Under the pieces are notes generated by a model. The model had not been told where the DNA came from, did no database searches, and saw only the letters and a list, made by a program, of their open reading frames with translations. Source: an uncultured Prevotellaceae bacterium (lineage in GTDB: Bacteria > Bacteroidota > Bacteroidia > Bacteroidales > Muribaculaceae). From it: a DNA stretch of 64,000 nucleotides. The translations under genes were made by a program, and so were the position numbers. Below are positions 17,765 to 26,341 of this stretch, piece after piece. Each line of letters starts with the position of its first letter. Position 1 is the first letter of the stretch. The stretch spans positions 104,682-168,681 of the forward strand of contig ONKU01000004.1 in assembly GCA_900318535.1 (NCBI GenBank). The letters run 5' to 3'.

Positions 17765-17887
17765 GTAAAAACAACTGAATAATCTGAATTCTCTGAGATA
17801 TCCGCTCCCATTTTTGCTGTCGGATGTCCAGTTATTTCTGAAATTTCAGTTGTTATAATAATTGTTGTTTTATCAGCAAAGGGGCTT

Positions 17888-17918
17888 TTTGTCATTTCAG
17901 GCGAATGGATTACCTTTG
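17888..17918 (+). promoter_or_regulatory. Promoter of the C-GCAxxG-C-C protein
   Basis: TTTG (17888-17891), 19-nt spacer, TACCTTTG (17911-17918), about 37 nt before the ATG. Confidence 0.7.
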
Positions 17919-17954
17919 CAGGGAGAATAATAATCACATTAATATATAAGAGAC

Positions 17955-18356
17955 ATGGAAGAGGACTTGACGATGAACGGGATGCCGCGGCGCGAGCGTG
18001 CGGTGATGTATAAGCGCGACCATAATTGCTGTCAGGCGGTGCTGCTGGCCTATGCTCCTGAGCTGGGATTGCCCGAGGAGAAATTGCTGGCGATGGGTGC
18101 CTGTTTCGGCAGCGGAATGGGTAGCATGGAGGAGACGTGCGGCGCCTTGTGCGGCGCGCAAATAGCGCAGGGGTTGTTAAAATTTGACAACCGCAGGATG
18201 AATCCCCAGGCCAGCCGATTGAGGGCTGAATTTGAGCAGCATTGCGGCGCCACACGGTGCAAGGATCTGAAGGGCGTGGGCAGTGACCGTGGGGTGTTGT
18301 GCTCTTGCGAGGACTGTGTGCGTCATGCAGTCGATGCCCTGGATGAAATGATTTAG
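17955..18356 (+). CDS. C_GCAxxG_C_C family protein
   Basis: 133 residues, cytoplasmic by sequence. It has the cysteine pattern of this family: NCCQAVLLAYAPELGL near residue 24, MGACFGSGMGSMEETCGALCGA near 46-67, then CGATRCKDL and CSCEDCV towards the C-terminus. The family is redox-linked (some members bind metal or haem-like cofactors) but has no settled function. The start at 17955 follows a consensus promoter; an internal ATG six codons later is possible. It lies alone, 196 bp before mreB and in the same direction, but mreB has its own promoter. Confidence 0.85.
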   Translation: MEEDLTMNGMPRRERAVMYKRDHNCCQAVLLAYAPELGLPEEKLLAMGACFGSGMGSMEETCGALCGAQIAQGLLKFDNRRMNPQASRLRAEFEQHCGATRCKDLKGVGSDRGVLCSCEDCVRHAVDALDEMI

Positions 18357-18452
18357 TTTATCAAAAAACTACACGAAAACATAGCGGTAGTTTGGCGAGA
18401 ATTCAGTAATTTTGGATAAATTAGGCGGCGCCTCAACAAAAACAAATTTTTT

Positions 18453-18484
18453 TTTGTTTTTGTGTTCGACTTGCACTAATTTTG
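18453..18484 (+). promoter_or_regulatory. Promoter of the mreB operon
   Basis: TTTG (18453-18456), 20-nt spacer, TAATTTTG (18477-18484), 68 nt before the mreB ATG. Confidence 0.75.
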
Positions 18485-18552
18485 CAGTCCAATAAAAGAG
18501 AGAGATTTATACACTGATTCATAACTAACTATCAAACATATAGATAACAATC

Positions 18553-19575
18553 ATGGGATGGTTTTCATTCACTCAAGAAATCGCTGTCGATTTAGGAACA
18601 GCCAACACCATTATCATTCATAACGACCGCATCGTCATTGACGAGCCGTCGGTTGTAGCCCTCGACTCCAAGACCAACAAGCCCATCGCCGTGGGTGAGC
18701 GTGCTCGTGAGATGCATGGCAAGGTCCATGAGGGCATCCGCACCGTGCGCCCCTTGAGCGACGGTGTAATCGCCGACTTCAATGCCGCCGAGCACATGAT
18801 CCGTGGCATGATCAAGAAGGTGAGCGCCAAGAATCACTGGTTCTCGCCCTCGCTGCGCATGGTCGTGTGTGTACCCTCGGGTTCGACCGAGGTCGAGATT
18901 CGTGCCGTCCGCGACTCCAGCGAGCATGCCGGTGGCCGTGACGTGTACATGATTTACGAGCCCATGGCAGCTGCCTTGGGTATCGGCCTGGACGTGTTGG
19001 CACCTGAGGGCAACATGATTGTTGATATCGGTGGCGGTACGACCGAGATCGCTGTTATCTCGCTGGGCGGTATCGTGAGCAACAAGAGCATCCGCACTGC
19101 CGGTGACGACCTCACCGAGGACATCCAGGAGCACATGCGCCGCGCCCACAACGTCCGCGTGGGTGAGCGCACTGCCGAGGCCATCAAGATCAACGTGGGC
19201 TCGGCCCTGACCGACCTGGGTCCCGATGCTCCCGAGGACTTCATCATCCATGGCCCCAACCAGGTCAACTCGCTGCCCCTCGAGGTGCCCGTGACCTACC
19301 AGGAGGTGTGCCACTGCATCGAGAAATCCATCTCCAAGATCGAGGCTGCCGTGCTGAGCGCCCTGGAGCAGACTCCTCCCGAGCTGTATCAGGACATCGT
19401 GCACAACGGTATTTTCCTGACAGGTGGTGGCGCCCTGCTGCGCGGCCTTGACAAGCGCTTGACCGACAAGATCGGCATCGAGTTCCATGTCGCTGAGGAT
19501 CCCCTGCACGCTGTGGCCAAGGGTACCGGCATCGCATTGAAGAACATCAAGCACTTCAAGTTCCTCATGCGCTAA
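18553..19575 (+). CDS. mreB: Rod shape-determining protein MreB
   Basis: 340 residues, the usual length. MreB is the actin-like filament that directs lateral peptidoglycan synthesis under the inner membrane. Actin-fold motifs: phosphate 1 VDLGTANTIIIHNDRIV near 14-30, the phosphate 2 loop NMIVDIGGGTTEIAVIS, adenosine motif GIFLTGGGALLRGLD, and a GWFSFTQEIA N-terminus likely to touch the membrane. First gene of mreB-mreC-mreD-mrdA-rodA. An inverted pair of heptamer arrays separates it from mreC, which could lower downstream expression relative to mreB. Confidence 0.97.
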   Translation: MGWFSFTQEIAVDLGTANTIIIHNDRIVIDEPSVVALDSKTNKPIAVGERAREMHGKVHEGIRTVRPLSDGVIADFNAAEHMIRGMIKKVSAKNHWFSPSLRMVVCVPSGSTEVEIRAVRDSSEHAGGRDVYMIYEPMAAALGIGLDVLAPEGNMIVDIGGGTTEIAVISLGGIVSNKSIRTAGDDLTEDIQEHMRRAHNVRVGERTAEAIKINVGSALTDLGPDAPEDFIIHGPNQVNSLPLEVPVTYQEVCHCIEKSISKIEAAVLSALEQTPPELYQDIVHNGIFLTGGGALLRGLDKRLTDKIGIEFHVAEDPLHAVAKGTGIALKNIKHFKFLMR

Positions 19576-19578
19576 TTT

Positions 19579-19675
19579 TTTAGGCTTTAGGCTTTAGGTG
19601 TTAGGCTTTAGGTAATTGCCGTTAGGTCATTCTGCCTGTAACCTAAAACCTAACGCCTAAAACCTAACGCCTACA
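19579..19675. repeat. Inverted heptamer arrays between mreB and mreC
   Basis: Five 7-nt units TTTAGGC, TTTAGGC, TTTAGGT, GTTAGGC, TTTAGGT (19579-19613) are followed, after 27 nt, by five complementary units ACCTAAA, ACCTAAC, GCCTAAA, ACCTAAC, GCCTACA (19641-19675). The two sets can pair as a hairpin of about 35 bp. The array starts four bases after the mreB stop and ends two bases before the mreC ATG. Confidence 0.85.
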
Positions 19676-19677
19676 AG

Positions 19678-20694
19678 ATGAATAATCTGCTCAACTTTTT
19701 CGTCAAACACAGTGCGTGGTTCATTTTCGCAATTTATGTGATATTGAGCCTCGTGCTGCTGTTTAAGGATAACCCTTACCAGCAGAGCGTCTATCTGACC
19801 TCGGCCAACTCGGTGAGTGCCGCTGTCTATAAGGCGTTTAACGGCATTACGTCCTATTTTCACCTGCGGGGCATCAATGAGAGCCTGCAGGAACGCAATG
19901 CCGCGCTGGAGATGGAACTGATTGAGCTGCGGGGGCAGCTGAGTGAGATGGCGCTTCATTCGCCCGACTCGCTGCACCAGCCCGCATTGAAGCAGTACAG
20001 CTTCGTGATGGCGCATGTCATCAGCAACAGCATTGCCCAGACCAACAACTACATCACCATCGACCGTGGACATCTCGACGGCGTGAGTCCCGAGATGGGC
20101 GTCATCGACCAGAATGGCGTGGTGGGTATTGTCAACGTCGTTGGCCCTCATGCGGCGCGTGTGATCTCGCTGCTGAACCCTCACATCAGGCTCTCGTGCA
20201 AGCTGCGCGCCAGTGGCTTCTATGGCAGTCTGGTGTGGGATGGCAAGAGCCCGCAGCATGCTGTACTCGAGGAGCTGCCCAAGCACCTGAACTGGCACAA
20301 GGGTGACACCATTGTCACGAGCGGCTATTCGGCAGTGTTCCCCGAGGGGATTATCGTGGGCACGGTCGAGGGACTGGCCCGCGGCATGAGTGACAGCTTT
20401 GTGTCGTTGCGCATCAGGCTGACGACCAACTTCAGCCAGCTGAGTAGCGTGCGTGTCATCACCAACAGCATGAAGGAGCAGATCGACGCGCTGCGCCGTG
20501 CCGAGCAGGGCATCGATACCGTGGCCGGCATCCAGACACGTCCCGAAATCAAGCCCGAGATCGTTGACGTGGTGCCCCAGGAGGAAAAACCCAAGAAACA
20601 GCCCGTACAGCCTGTGCAGCTCGTACAGCAACCTGCGCAGCCCGCCCAGCCCGATGAACCCGTTGAACCTGAATCAGGAGGAGAACAGCCATGA
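19678..20694 (+). CDS. mreC: Rod shape-determining protein MreC
   Basis: 338 residues. MreC is a bitopic inner-membrane protein whose periplasmic part links MreB to PBP2/RodA. One membrane segment lies at about 14-30 (WFIFAIYVILSLVLLF). A coiled coil (INESLQERNAALEMELIELRG) precedes the beta-barrel domain, with ITIDRGHLDGVSPEMGVI and VVGIVNVVGPHAARVISLL. The C-terminus (about 295-338) is a Pro/Gln/Glu-rich tail with PVQP and PAQP repeats, longer than in E. coli MreC. The last four bases overlap mreD (ATGA), showing translational coupling. Confidence 0.95.
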   Translation: MNNLLNFFVKHSAWFIFAIYVILSLVLLFKDNPYQQSVYLTSANSVSAAVYKAFNGITSYFHLRGINESLQERNAALEMELIELRGQLSEMALHSPDSLHQPALKQYSFVMAHVISNSIAQTNNYITIDRGHLDGVSPEMGVIDQNGVVGIVNVVGPHAARVISLLNPHIRLSCKLRASGFYGSLVWDGKSPQHAVLEELPKHLNWHKGDTIVTSGYSAVFPEGIIVGTVEGLARGMSDSFVSLRIRLTTNFSQLSSVRVITNSMKEQIDALRRAEQGIDTVAGIQTRPEIKPEIVDVVPQEEKPKKQPVQPVQLVQQPAQPAQPDEPVEPESGGEQP

Positions 20695-21209
20695 CCAAGA
20701 CCGTAATACAATTCATTGCCCTGTTCCTGGCATTGCTGGTGCTGCAGCTGGTGTGCAACAAGATTGTCTTGTTCAATGTGGCCATGCCGGTGGTGTTTAT
20801 CTACCTGATACTGCGCCTGCCGGTCAATCTGCACGGCGGCTGGGTGTTGACCATCGCTTTCTTCATGGGACTGATCATCGACATCTTTGACAACACGCCG
20901 GGCATGAATGCGCTGGCATGCACCATGATGGCAGCCGTGAGGCGTCCCGTATTCAACCTGTTCGTCTCGCGTGAGGACGACTTGAACATCCCGCTGCCGT
21001 CGGTGGCTTCGATGGGTGTGGGCGATTACTTCAAGTACATGGCGACGCTCGTGACTCTGTATTGCGCCCTCATCTTTGCCATTCAAGCCTTTACACTGCA
21101 CAACATTCTGCTCACTCTTGCGCGCATCGCTGGCAGCAGTGTGCTGTCTATTATCGTTATTTTCGGGTTGGAAAGTCTAGTGAGCACGCACCGTGAGAAA
21201 AGATTATAA
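20691..21209 (+). CDS. mreD: Rod shape-determining protein MreD
   Basis: 172 residues with about five hydrophobic segments, as expected for the small integral-membrane member of the elongasome. Recognisable features are a conserved NLHGGWVLTIAFFMGLIIDIF stretch and a short cytoplasmic tail (LVSTHREKRL). It overlaps mreC by 4 bp and mrdA by 17 bp, so the whole block is translationally coupled. The identification rests on position and hydropathy more than on sequence motifs. Confidence 0.9.
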   Translation: MTKTVIQFIALFLALLVLQLVCNKIVLFNVAMPVVFIYLILRLPVNLHGGWVLTIAFFMGLIIDIFDNTPGMNALACTMMAAVRRPVFNLFVSREDDLNIPLPSVASMGVGDYFKYMATLVTLYCALIFAIQAFTLHNILLTLARIAGSSVLSIIVIFGLESLVSTHREKRL

Positions 21210-23121
21210 CCTGGAGAAGCGCAAGCTGGTCATTGGCGGCTTTATCGTGGCGATTGTGTTGATCTACATCGTCAGGTTGGTGCAGTTGCAGGTGCTGGAC
21301 AGCACCTACAAGGCCAACGCCGACAGCAACGCCTTCATGGAAAAGGTCATGTACCCCTCACGCGGCCTCATCTATGACCGCAACGACTCGCTCGTGGTGT
21401 ATAATGTGCCGGAGTATGACCTGGTGATGATTCCCAAGGACGTGACCCCGTTTGACACCATCGACTTTTGCAACACGCTGAAAATCAGCCGCGAGGAGTT
21501 TGACCACCGCTGGCAGGAAATGAGAAAAGGCCGTAGCTACTCGGCTTTTACCCAGCAGGTGTTCATGAATCACCTCACTCCCGAGGATTATGGACGCTTG
21601 CAGGAGAAACTGTACCGTTTTCCGGGCTTCTTCGTTGTGCAGCGCATCCTCAGGCAGTATAATTACGCGGTGGCGGCCAATGTGTTGGGCGACATCCGCG
21701 AGGTCAATGCCAAGGACATCGAGAACGACGACTATTACCGCCCTGGTGACTACACGGGCGACTTGGGCATTGAGAAGAGCTACGAGCGGTGGCTGCGCGG
21801 CATCAAGGGCAAGGAAATCCTCATCCGTGACGCGACGGGCAAGATCAAGGGACATTACAACGACGGCGCCAACGACGTGTCGCCAGTGGCCGGCAATAAC
21901 TTGAAGCTGAGCATCGATATCGGCCTGCAGGCCTATGGCGAGATGCTCATGCAGGGCAAGGTAGGCGCCATCGTGTGTATCGAGCCCAAAACGGGCGAAA
22001 TCCTGGCGCTGGTTTCCAGTCCCACCTATGACCCCTCGTTGCTCATGGGCAAGGAGCGCGGCAAGAACTACCGTGACCTGGTCAACAACCGCCTCAAGCC
22101 GCTCTATGACCGCTCTATCATGGCGGCCTATCCTCCCGGTTCGACATTCAAGCCCACCCAGGGCCTCATCTTCCTGCAAGAGGGCATCATCACCACGAGC
22201 ACCGTGTTCCCCTGCCATCGCGGCTATGTGAACGCAGGCTTGCGTGTGGGCTGTCACGGCCATGGCTCTCCCATTCCCTTGAAACCTGCCCTGCAGACGT
22301 CGTGTAACGCCTACTTCTGCTGGGGTTTCAAGTACATGATGGACAAGCGCAGCAAGTATGGCTCGACAGGCAAGGCCTTTGAGGTGTGGAAGAACCACAT
22401 GGTCTCGATGGGCTATGGCTACAAGCTGGGCATCGACATGCCGGGCGAGAGCCGCGGCTTTATCCCCAACACGGCGTTCTATGACAAGATTTACGGCGAG
22501 GGCCGTTGGGTGGGCCAGACCATCATCAGTGACGCCATCGGACAGGGCGAAATCCTGGCCACTCCGTTGCAGATTGCCAACCTGAGCGCCACCATCGCCA
22601 ACCGTGGCTATTACATCACGCCCCATGTGGTGAAGAACATCGAGGGCGTGGGCGTGCTCAAGAAGAATCTGGAGCGCCACGACACCGACATCGACAAGCG
22701 CTATTACAGCGATATCGTCGAGGGTATGCGCATGGCCGTGTTGGGCGGCACCTGTACCGGTGCCAACATCCCCGGGTTGGACGTGTGCGGCAAGACGGGA
22801 ACGGCCCAGAACCCCCATGGCCGCGACCACTCGGTATTTATGGGCTTTGCACCGATGAATGACCCCAAAATCGCCGTGTGCGTCTATGTCGAGAACGCCG
22901 GCTTCGGTGCCACCTACGGTGTGCCCATCGGCGCCTTGATGATTGAGCGGTACATGCGTGGCAACACTCCAGGCCTGCAGGCCCGTGGACGCGCCATGGC
23001 AAGCCGCCACACCATCACTTATCCCAAGGTAAAGAAAACCACTGCTACCGGTACTCAGGCCGACAAAAATAAGACTACGTCATCCAATAAATCCGTTTCG
23101 AGCGATGGAAGTAAGGAATGA
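21193..23121 (+). CDS. mrdA: Penicillin-binding protein 2 (elongation-specific transpeptidase)
   Basis: 642 residues starting at a GTG inside mreD. PBP2 crosslinks new peptidoglycan during cell elongation, in complex with RodA. One membrane anchor lies at 10-28. The dimerisation domain includes YPSRGLIYDRNDSLVV and DYTGDLGIEKSYE. Transpeptidase motifs are all present: SxxK as STFK (Ser317), SxN as SCN in TSCNAYF, and KTG near 534 in VCGKTGTAQN. The C-terminal 35 residues are Lys/Thr/Ser-rich and look disordered. It overlaps rodA by 17 bp. All catalytic residues are intact. Confidence 0.96.
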   Translation: MRKDYNLEKRKLVIGGFIVAIVLIYIVRLVQLQVLDSTYKANADSNAFMEKVMYPSRGLIYDRNDSLVVYNVPEYDLVMIPKDVTPFDTIDFCNTLKISREEFDHRWQEMRKGRSYSAFTQQVFMNHLTPEDYGRLQEKLYRFPGFFVVQRILRQYNYAVAANVLGDIREVNAKDIENDDYYRPGDYTGDLGIEKSYERWLRGIKGKEILIRDATGKIKGHYNDGANDVSPVAGNNLKLSIDIGLQAYGEMLMQGKVGAIVCIEPKTGEILALVSSPTYDPSLLMGKERGKNYRDLVNNRLKPLYDRSIMAAYPPGSTFKPTQGLIFLQEGIITTSTVFPCHRGYVNAGLRVGCHGHGSPIPLKPALQTSCNAYFCWGFKYMMDKRSKYGSTGKAFEVWKNHMVSMGYGYKLGIDMPGESRGFIPNTAFYDKIYGEGRWVGQTIISDAIGQGEILATPLQIANLSATIANRGYYITPHVVKNIEGVGVLKKNLERHDTDIDKRYYSDIVEGMRMAVLGGTCTGANIPGLDVCGKTGTAQNPHGRDHSVFMGFAPMNDPKIAVCVYVENAGFGATYGVPIGALMIERYMRGNTPGLQARGRAMASRHTITYPKVKKTTATGTQADKNKTTSSNKSVSSDGSKE

Positions 23122-24577
23122 AGATGAGAATACCAACCTATTGAGGTCGGTGGACTGGTTTACCATTGTCCTCTACCTCATCATGGTCGTAGCGGGTGCG
23201 GTGAGCATCTATGCCGCTACCTACGACTATGACAAGGCGAGCATGTTTGACCTGAGCGAGTACTCGGGCAAGCAGTTCCTGTGGGCTGGCCTCTCGTTCC
23301 TTATCGGTTTCTCGCTGTTGCTCATCGACAGGCGCATCTATGAGGCTTATGCCTATCCGCTGTACGGCTTCATGATACTGCTGCTGATTGTCACCATCTT
23401 TATCGCACCCGATATCAAGGGTTCCCGCTCTTGGCTGGTGTTCGGTCCCGTGAGCCTGCAGCCTGCCGAGTTTGCCAAGACGGCTACGGCCCTTGCCTTG
23501 GCCAAGCTGTTCAGCACCTACGGCTTTTCGCTCAACGGGTGGCGCAACTATGCCATTGCCATCGGCATCATCGTGTTGCCCATTCTGTGCATTATTCTGG
23601 AGCGCGAGACGGGTTCGGCACTGGTTTACACTTCGCTCATTTTTGTCCTGTACCGTGAGGGCATGTCAGGCTTTGTGCTGTTTGCCGCACTGATGGCTGT
23701 GGTCTATTTTGTCGTGGTGCTCAAGTTTGCTGCCGTGACGTTCATGGGCATTCCGTTGGGCATGGTCATTGCCTTTATCATGGTGATGGCGCTCATCGTG
23801 GCCATGCTGCTCCTGTATTGCCGCTCGTGGATTCTGGGGCGCAATGTGCTCATCGGCTATGTGGTGGCAGGCGCCATTGCTGGAGGATTGTCATTGGCCG
23901 GCGTACATGTCAACGGCTACGCCTTCTTCCTGCCGGTCATCATCCTGTCGCTGCTCTATCTGCTTTACGGCATGCTGCACGACATCAACCTCAAGAAGGT
24001 GCTCATCACCATCTGCTTTGCTGCGGCGTCGCTTGTGTTCCTGTTCACGGTGAGCTTCGCCTTTAACAACGTGCTGGAACCGCACCAGCAGACGCGCATC
24101 AAGGTCACCCTGGGCATCGAGGAAGACCTGCGCGGAGCGGGCTATAACGTCAACCAGAGCAAAATCGCCATCGGCAGCGGCGGCATCACGGGCAAGGGTT
24201 TCCTGAACGGAACGCAGACCAAACTGAAATATGTGCCCGAGCAGCACACCGACTTTATCTATTGCACCATCGGCGAAGAGCAGGGCTTTATCGGCAGCGT
24301 TGCCGTGTTGATACTTTTCCTGGCGATGATATTGCGCATCATCACGCTGGCCGAGCGCAACCACTCGACGTTTGCCCGTGTGTATGCCTACTGTGTCGCG
24401 TCTTACCTCATTTTCCACCTTGCCATCAACATCGGCATGGTCATCGGTCTGTGCCCCGTCATCGGCATCCCGTTGCCGTTCTTCAGCTACGGCGGTTCCT
24501 CGTTGTGGGGCTTCACCTTCCTGCTGTTCATCCTGCTGCGCATCGACGCCGACCGCGGCAATTACGGCTCCTGGTAG
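23105..24577 (+). CDS. rodA: Peptidoglycan glycosyltransferase RodA (SEDS family)
   Basis: 490 residues, longer than E. coli RodA (370) but usual for Bacteroidetes, where the middle carries extra membrane segments. SEDS proteins polymerise lipid II in the inner membrane. Diagnostic regions: KGSRSWLVFGPVSLQPAEFAK (positions about 110-130), the QSKIAIGSGGITGKGFLNGTQ loop, LKYVPEQHTDFIYCTIGEEQGF, and the C-terminal GIPLPFFSYGGSSLWG. Last gene of the mreB operon; it converges on the rhomboid gene with a 35-bp gap and no obvious terminator hairpin between them. Confidence 0.96.
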   Translation: MEVRNEDENTNLLRSVDWFTIVLYLIMVVAGAVSIYAATYDYDKASMFDLSEYSGKQFLWAGLSFLIGFSLLLIDRRIYEAYAYPLYGFMILLLIVTIFIAPDIKGSRSWLVFGPVSLQPAEFAKTATALALAKLFSTYGFSLNGWRNYAIAIGIIVLPILCIILERETGSALVYTSLIFVLYREGMSGFVLFAALMAVVYFVVVLKFAAVTFMGIPLGMVIAFIMVMALIVAMLLLYCRSWILGRNVLIGYVVAGAIAGGLSLAGVHVNGYAFFLPVIILSLLYLLYGMLHDINLKKVLITICFAAASLVFLFTVSFAFNNVLEPHQQTRIKVTLGIEEDLRGAGYNVNQSKIAIGSGGITGKGFLNGTQTKLKYVPEQHTDFIYCTIGEEQGFIGSVAVLILFLAMILRIITLAERNHSTFARVYAYCVASYLIFHLAINIGMVIGLCPVIGIPLPFFSYGGSSLWGFTFLLFILLRIDADRGNYGSW

Positions 24578-24612
24578 CCCTCTCGTTTATGTATAATTGT
24601 TGGCAATAATCG

Positions 24613-26154
24613 TCATTCCTTGCTGTGGAGCCTGTTGTCGATGATTCCGGCGATGAAACCGCATAGCAGGCCAGAGACGTGACCCGCCAGGCTGATGCCG
24701 CGGGTGAAACTCAGGAGTAAAGTTGGGCCTATAAAGATGGCCAAAAGCAGCAGGGTGGAATTATTTGTCCTGTTCCGTTTCTTGGAATTAAACATCAAGC
24801 AACCGAAGGGGTATCCGAGCATTCCCATGATGGCCCCTGAAGCCCCTACTGTGACGCCATCGCTATAAAGGGCGCAACAGAAGGAACTCACGATTCCCGC
24901 CCCGAAGAACACCAGCGCGCCACGCCAACCCTGATACAACGGAAACAATGCTCCCCAAAAAGCTAAAACAAAGAACAGAACCATAAGATTTATAAGCAGA
25001 TGGGGGATATTGGCATGCATGAGTATTGACGTGACAAGCCGCCACCACTCATTCTTTACAAACAGGTTATACCCTGAAATGGCTCCATAGTCCAACACTG
25101 ACGACGATTCCTTATAGCCCATGAAAAGTGCAACGAGATAATAGATAATCGGGAGCACGAAGATGAAGACGCAGGGCCAATTCTTGGGATTGCGAACGTA
25201 CTTGATAGTTGCTTGCATCATGTCAAAGCCAGCCTCGGGCTTGCCCTTTCTTTTTACCTTCCTGGTTCGCGCAAACAACAGCACAAGAGCAATGACTCCC
25301 AAGCTAGCTGTAAAGCAGATGACGTACCCCTTCTTGACACGGGCTTCAGCAATGAGAGGCTTACCATGGATTGGCATGATGATGGCCGGATGGCTGTCGA
25401 TAGAGTAGGCAGTATCGTTACACAAGATGTAGGCATTCTCGACAGCCTTCAGGATATAATCGTAGTGGTTGTTGTTGGAACTGATGCGTTGAAAAGTCGT
25501 GCAGTTGGTATCGTAGCGATGTTGCTGCAGCGTGTCACGCAAATCGACACAGAATTCATGATAATAAGCCTGCAGTTTTTCATCGCTGGCAAAGGAGTAA
25601 TCATGTTCCTTGCCACTCACTCGATAAACCATGTAAACTCCTTTACTCTGTTTGACCGGAGCGGCCACATAGGCCTCAAAGGTGATGTCCGCCGTTGCCC
25701 TCTGATAATGCTGTTGTACAGTTGGGAAAACATAATAGCCCAACATGCTCGTATCCACTTCGGTCAACAGACTACTGTGGATGAATTCGGCATCGCCCAG
25801 GTTTTCCTTCACGATACTGTCACATTCATGATACGGCGAAATGCTCCGCTGCGCATAATCTCCCGCCCCGAACATGCCACTGGTTAGAGCGACAAACAAA
25901 GCAAAATGCGCGGCACGTTGTGGGAAATCGTCTTGAACTATATTGATATATCGACTCAACAATAACTCGGTAGCAATTATCCAGATGATACCAAGGGCCA
26001 CTCTCAACTCGAATTGAAAGGTATTTAGTTTCAAAGCCCAGTACAGCAGCCCGAAAAGGGCTACCGAGAATATGGAAACTATCGTTATCACGCCGATACT
26101 CTTCCACACCTCCGGCCAGTCATGCTTACTGCGTTTGCCTTCTTTTTTCGTCAT
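24613..26154 (-). CDS. Rhomboid-family intramembrane serine protease with extended N-terminus
   Basis: 513 residues, much longer than the six-helix core (about 200). Residues 20-115 contain several hydrophobic segments, 120-290 are a soluble domain I do not recognise, then one membrane segment near 295, and 330-513 form the rhomboid core. Motifs: HANIPHLLINLMVLFF (the conserved H-x4-HLxxN region), catalytic Ser in GASGAIMG (about Ser439), and catalytic His in GHVSGLLCGFIAG (about His492). It should cleave membrane helices within the inner membrane; substrates are unknown. A -7 box at 26208-26215 and a hairpin TTGCGAAAA/TTTTCGCAA (26175-26205) precede it, suggesting some control at the mRNA level. 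Confidence 0.85.
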   Translation of the reverse strand: MTKKEGKRSKHDWPEVWKSIGVITIVSIFSVALFGLLYWALKLNTFQFELRVALGIIWIIATELLLSRYINIVQDDFPQRAAHFALFVALTSGMFGAGDYAQRSISPYHECDSIVKENLGDAEFIHSSLLTEVDTSMLGYYVFPTVQQHYQRATADITFEAYVAAPVKQSKGVYMVYRVSGKEHDYSFASDEKLQAYYHEFCVDLRDTLQQHRYDTNCTTFQRISSNNNHYDYILKAVENAYILCNDTAYSIDSHPAIIMPIHGKPLIAEARVKKGYVICFTASLGVIALVLLFARTRKVKRKGKPEAGFDMMQATIKYVRNPKNWPCVFIFVLPIIYYLVALFMGYKESSSVLDYGAISGYNLFVKNEWWRLVTSILMHANIPHLLINLMVLFFVLAFWGALFPLYQGWRGALVFFGAGIVSSFCCALYSDGVTVGASGAIMGMLGYPFGCLMFNSKKRNRTNNSTLLLLAIFIGPTLLLSFTRGISLAGHVSGLLCGFIAGIIDNRLHSKE

Positions 26155-26174
26155 TGTTTATCAAATACATGTTA

Positions 26175-26215
26175 TTGCGAAAATTTCGTTGCGAACTTTT
26201 CGCAATGCAAAAGTA
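26175..26215 (-). promoter_or_regulatory. -7 box and leader hairpin of the rhomboid gene
   Basis: TACTTTTG on the minus strand (26208-26215) resembles the -7 box. Immediately downstream, TTGCGAAAA and TTTTCGCAA (26175-26183, 26197-26205) can form a 9-bp stem in the leader. Confidence 0.4.
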
Positions 26216-26282
26216 CAGTTTTTTGTGGTTTTTATTGAGAAGTAGAAATGACTTTAGTGCCATTAAGGCATTGTTAATTATA

Positions 26283-26317
26283 AATCAGGGCTGGAACATC
26301 GCGTTCCAGCCCTGATT
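26283..26317 (-). terminator. Terminator of nifJ
   Basis: AATCAGGGCTGGAAC (26283-26297) and its perfect complement (26303-26317) enclose a 5-nt loop: a 15-bp GC-rich stem 25 nt beyond the stop codon. Confidence 0.8.
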
Positions 26318-26341
26318 GTGTTTAGTGGTTGTTAGCGGCAA

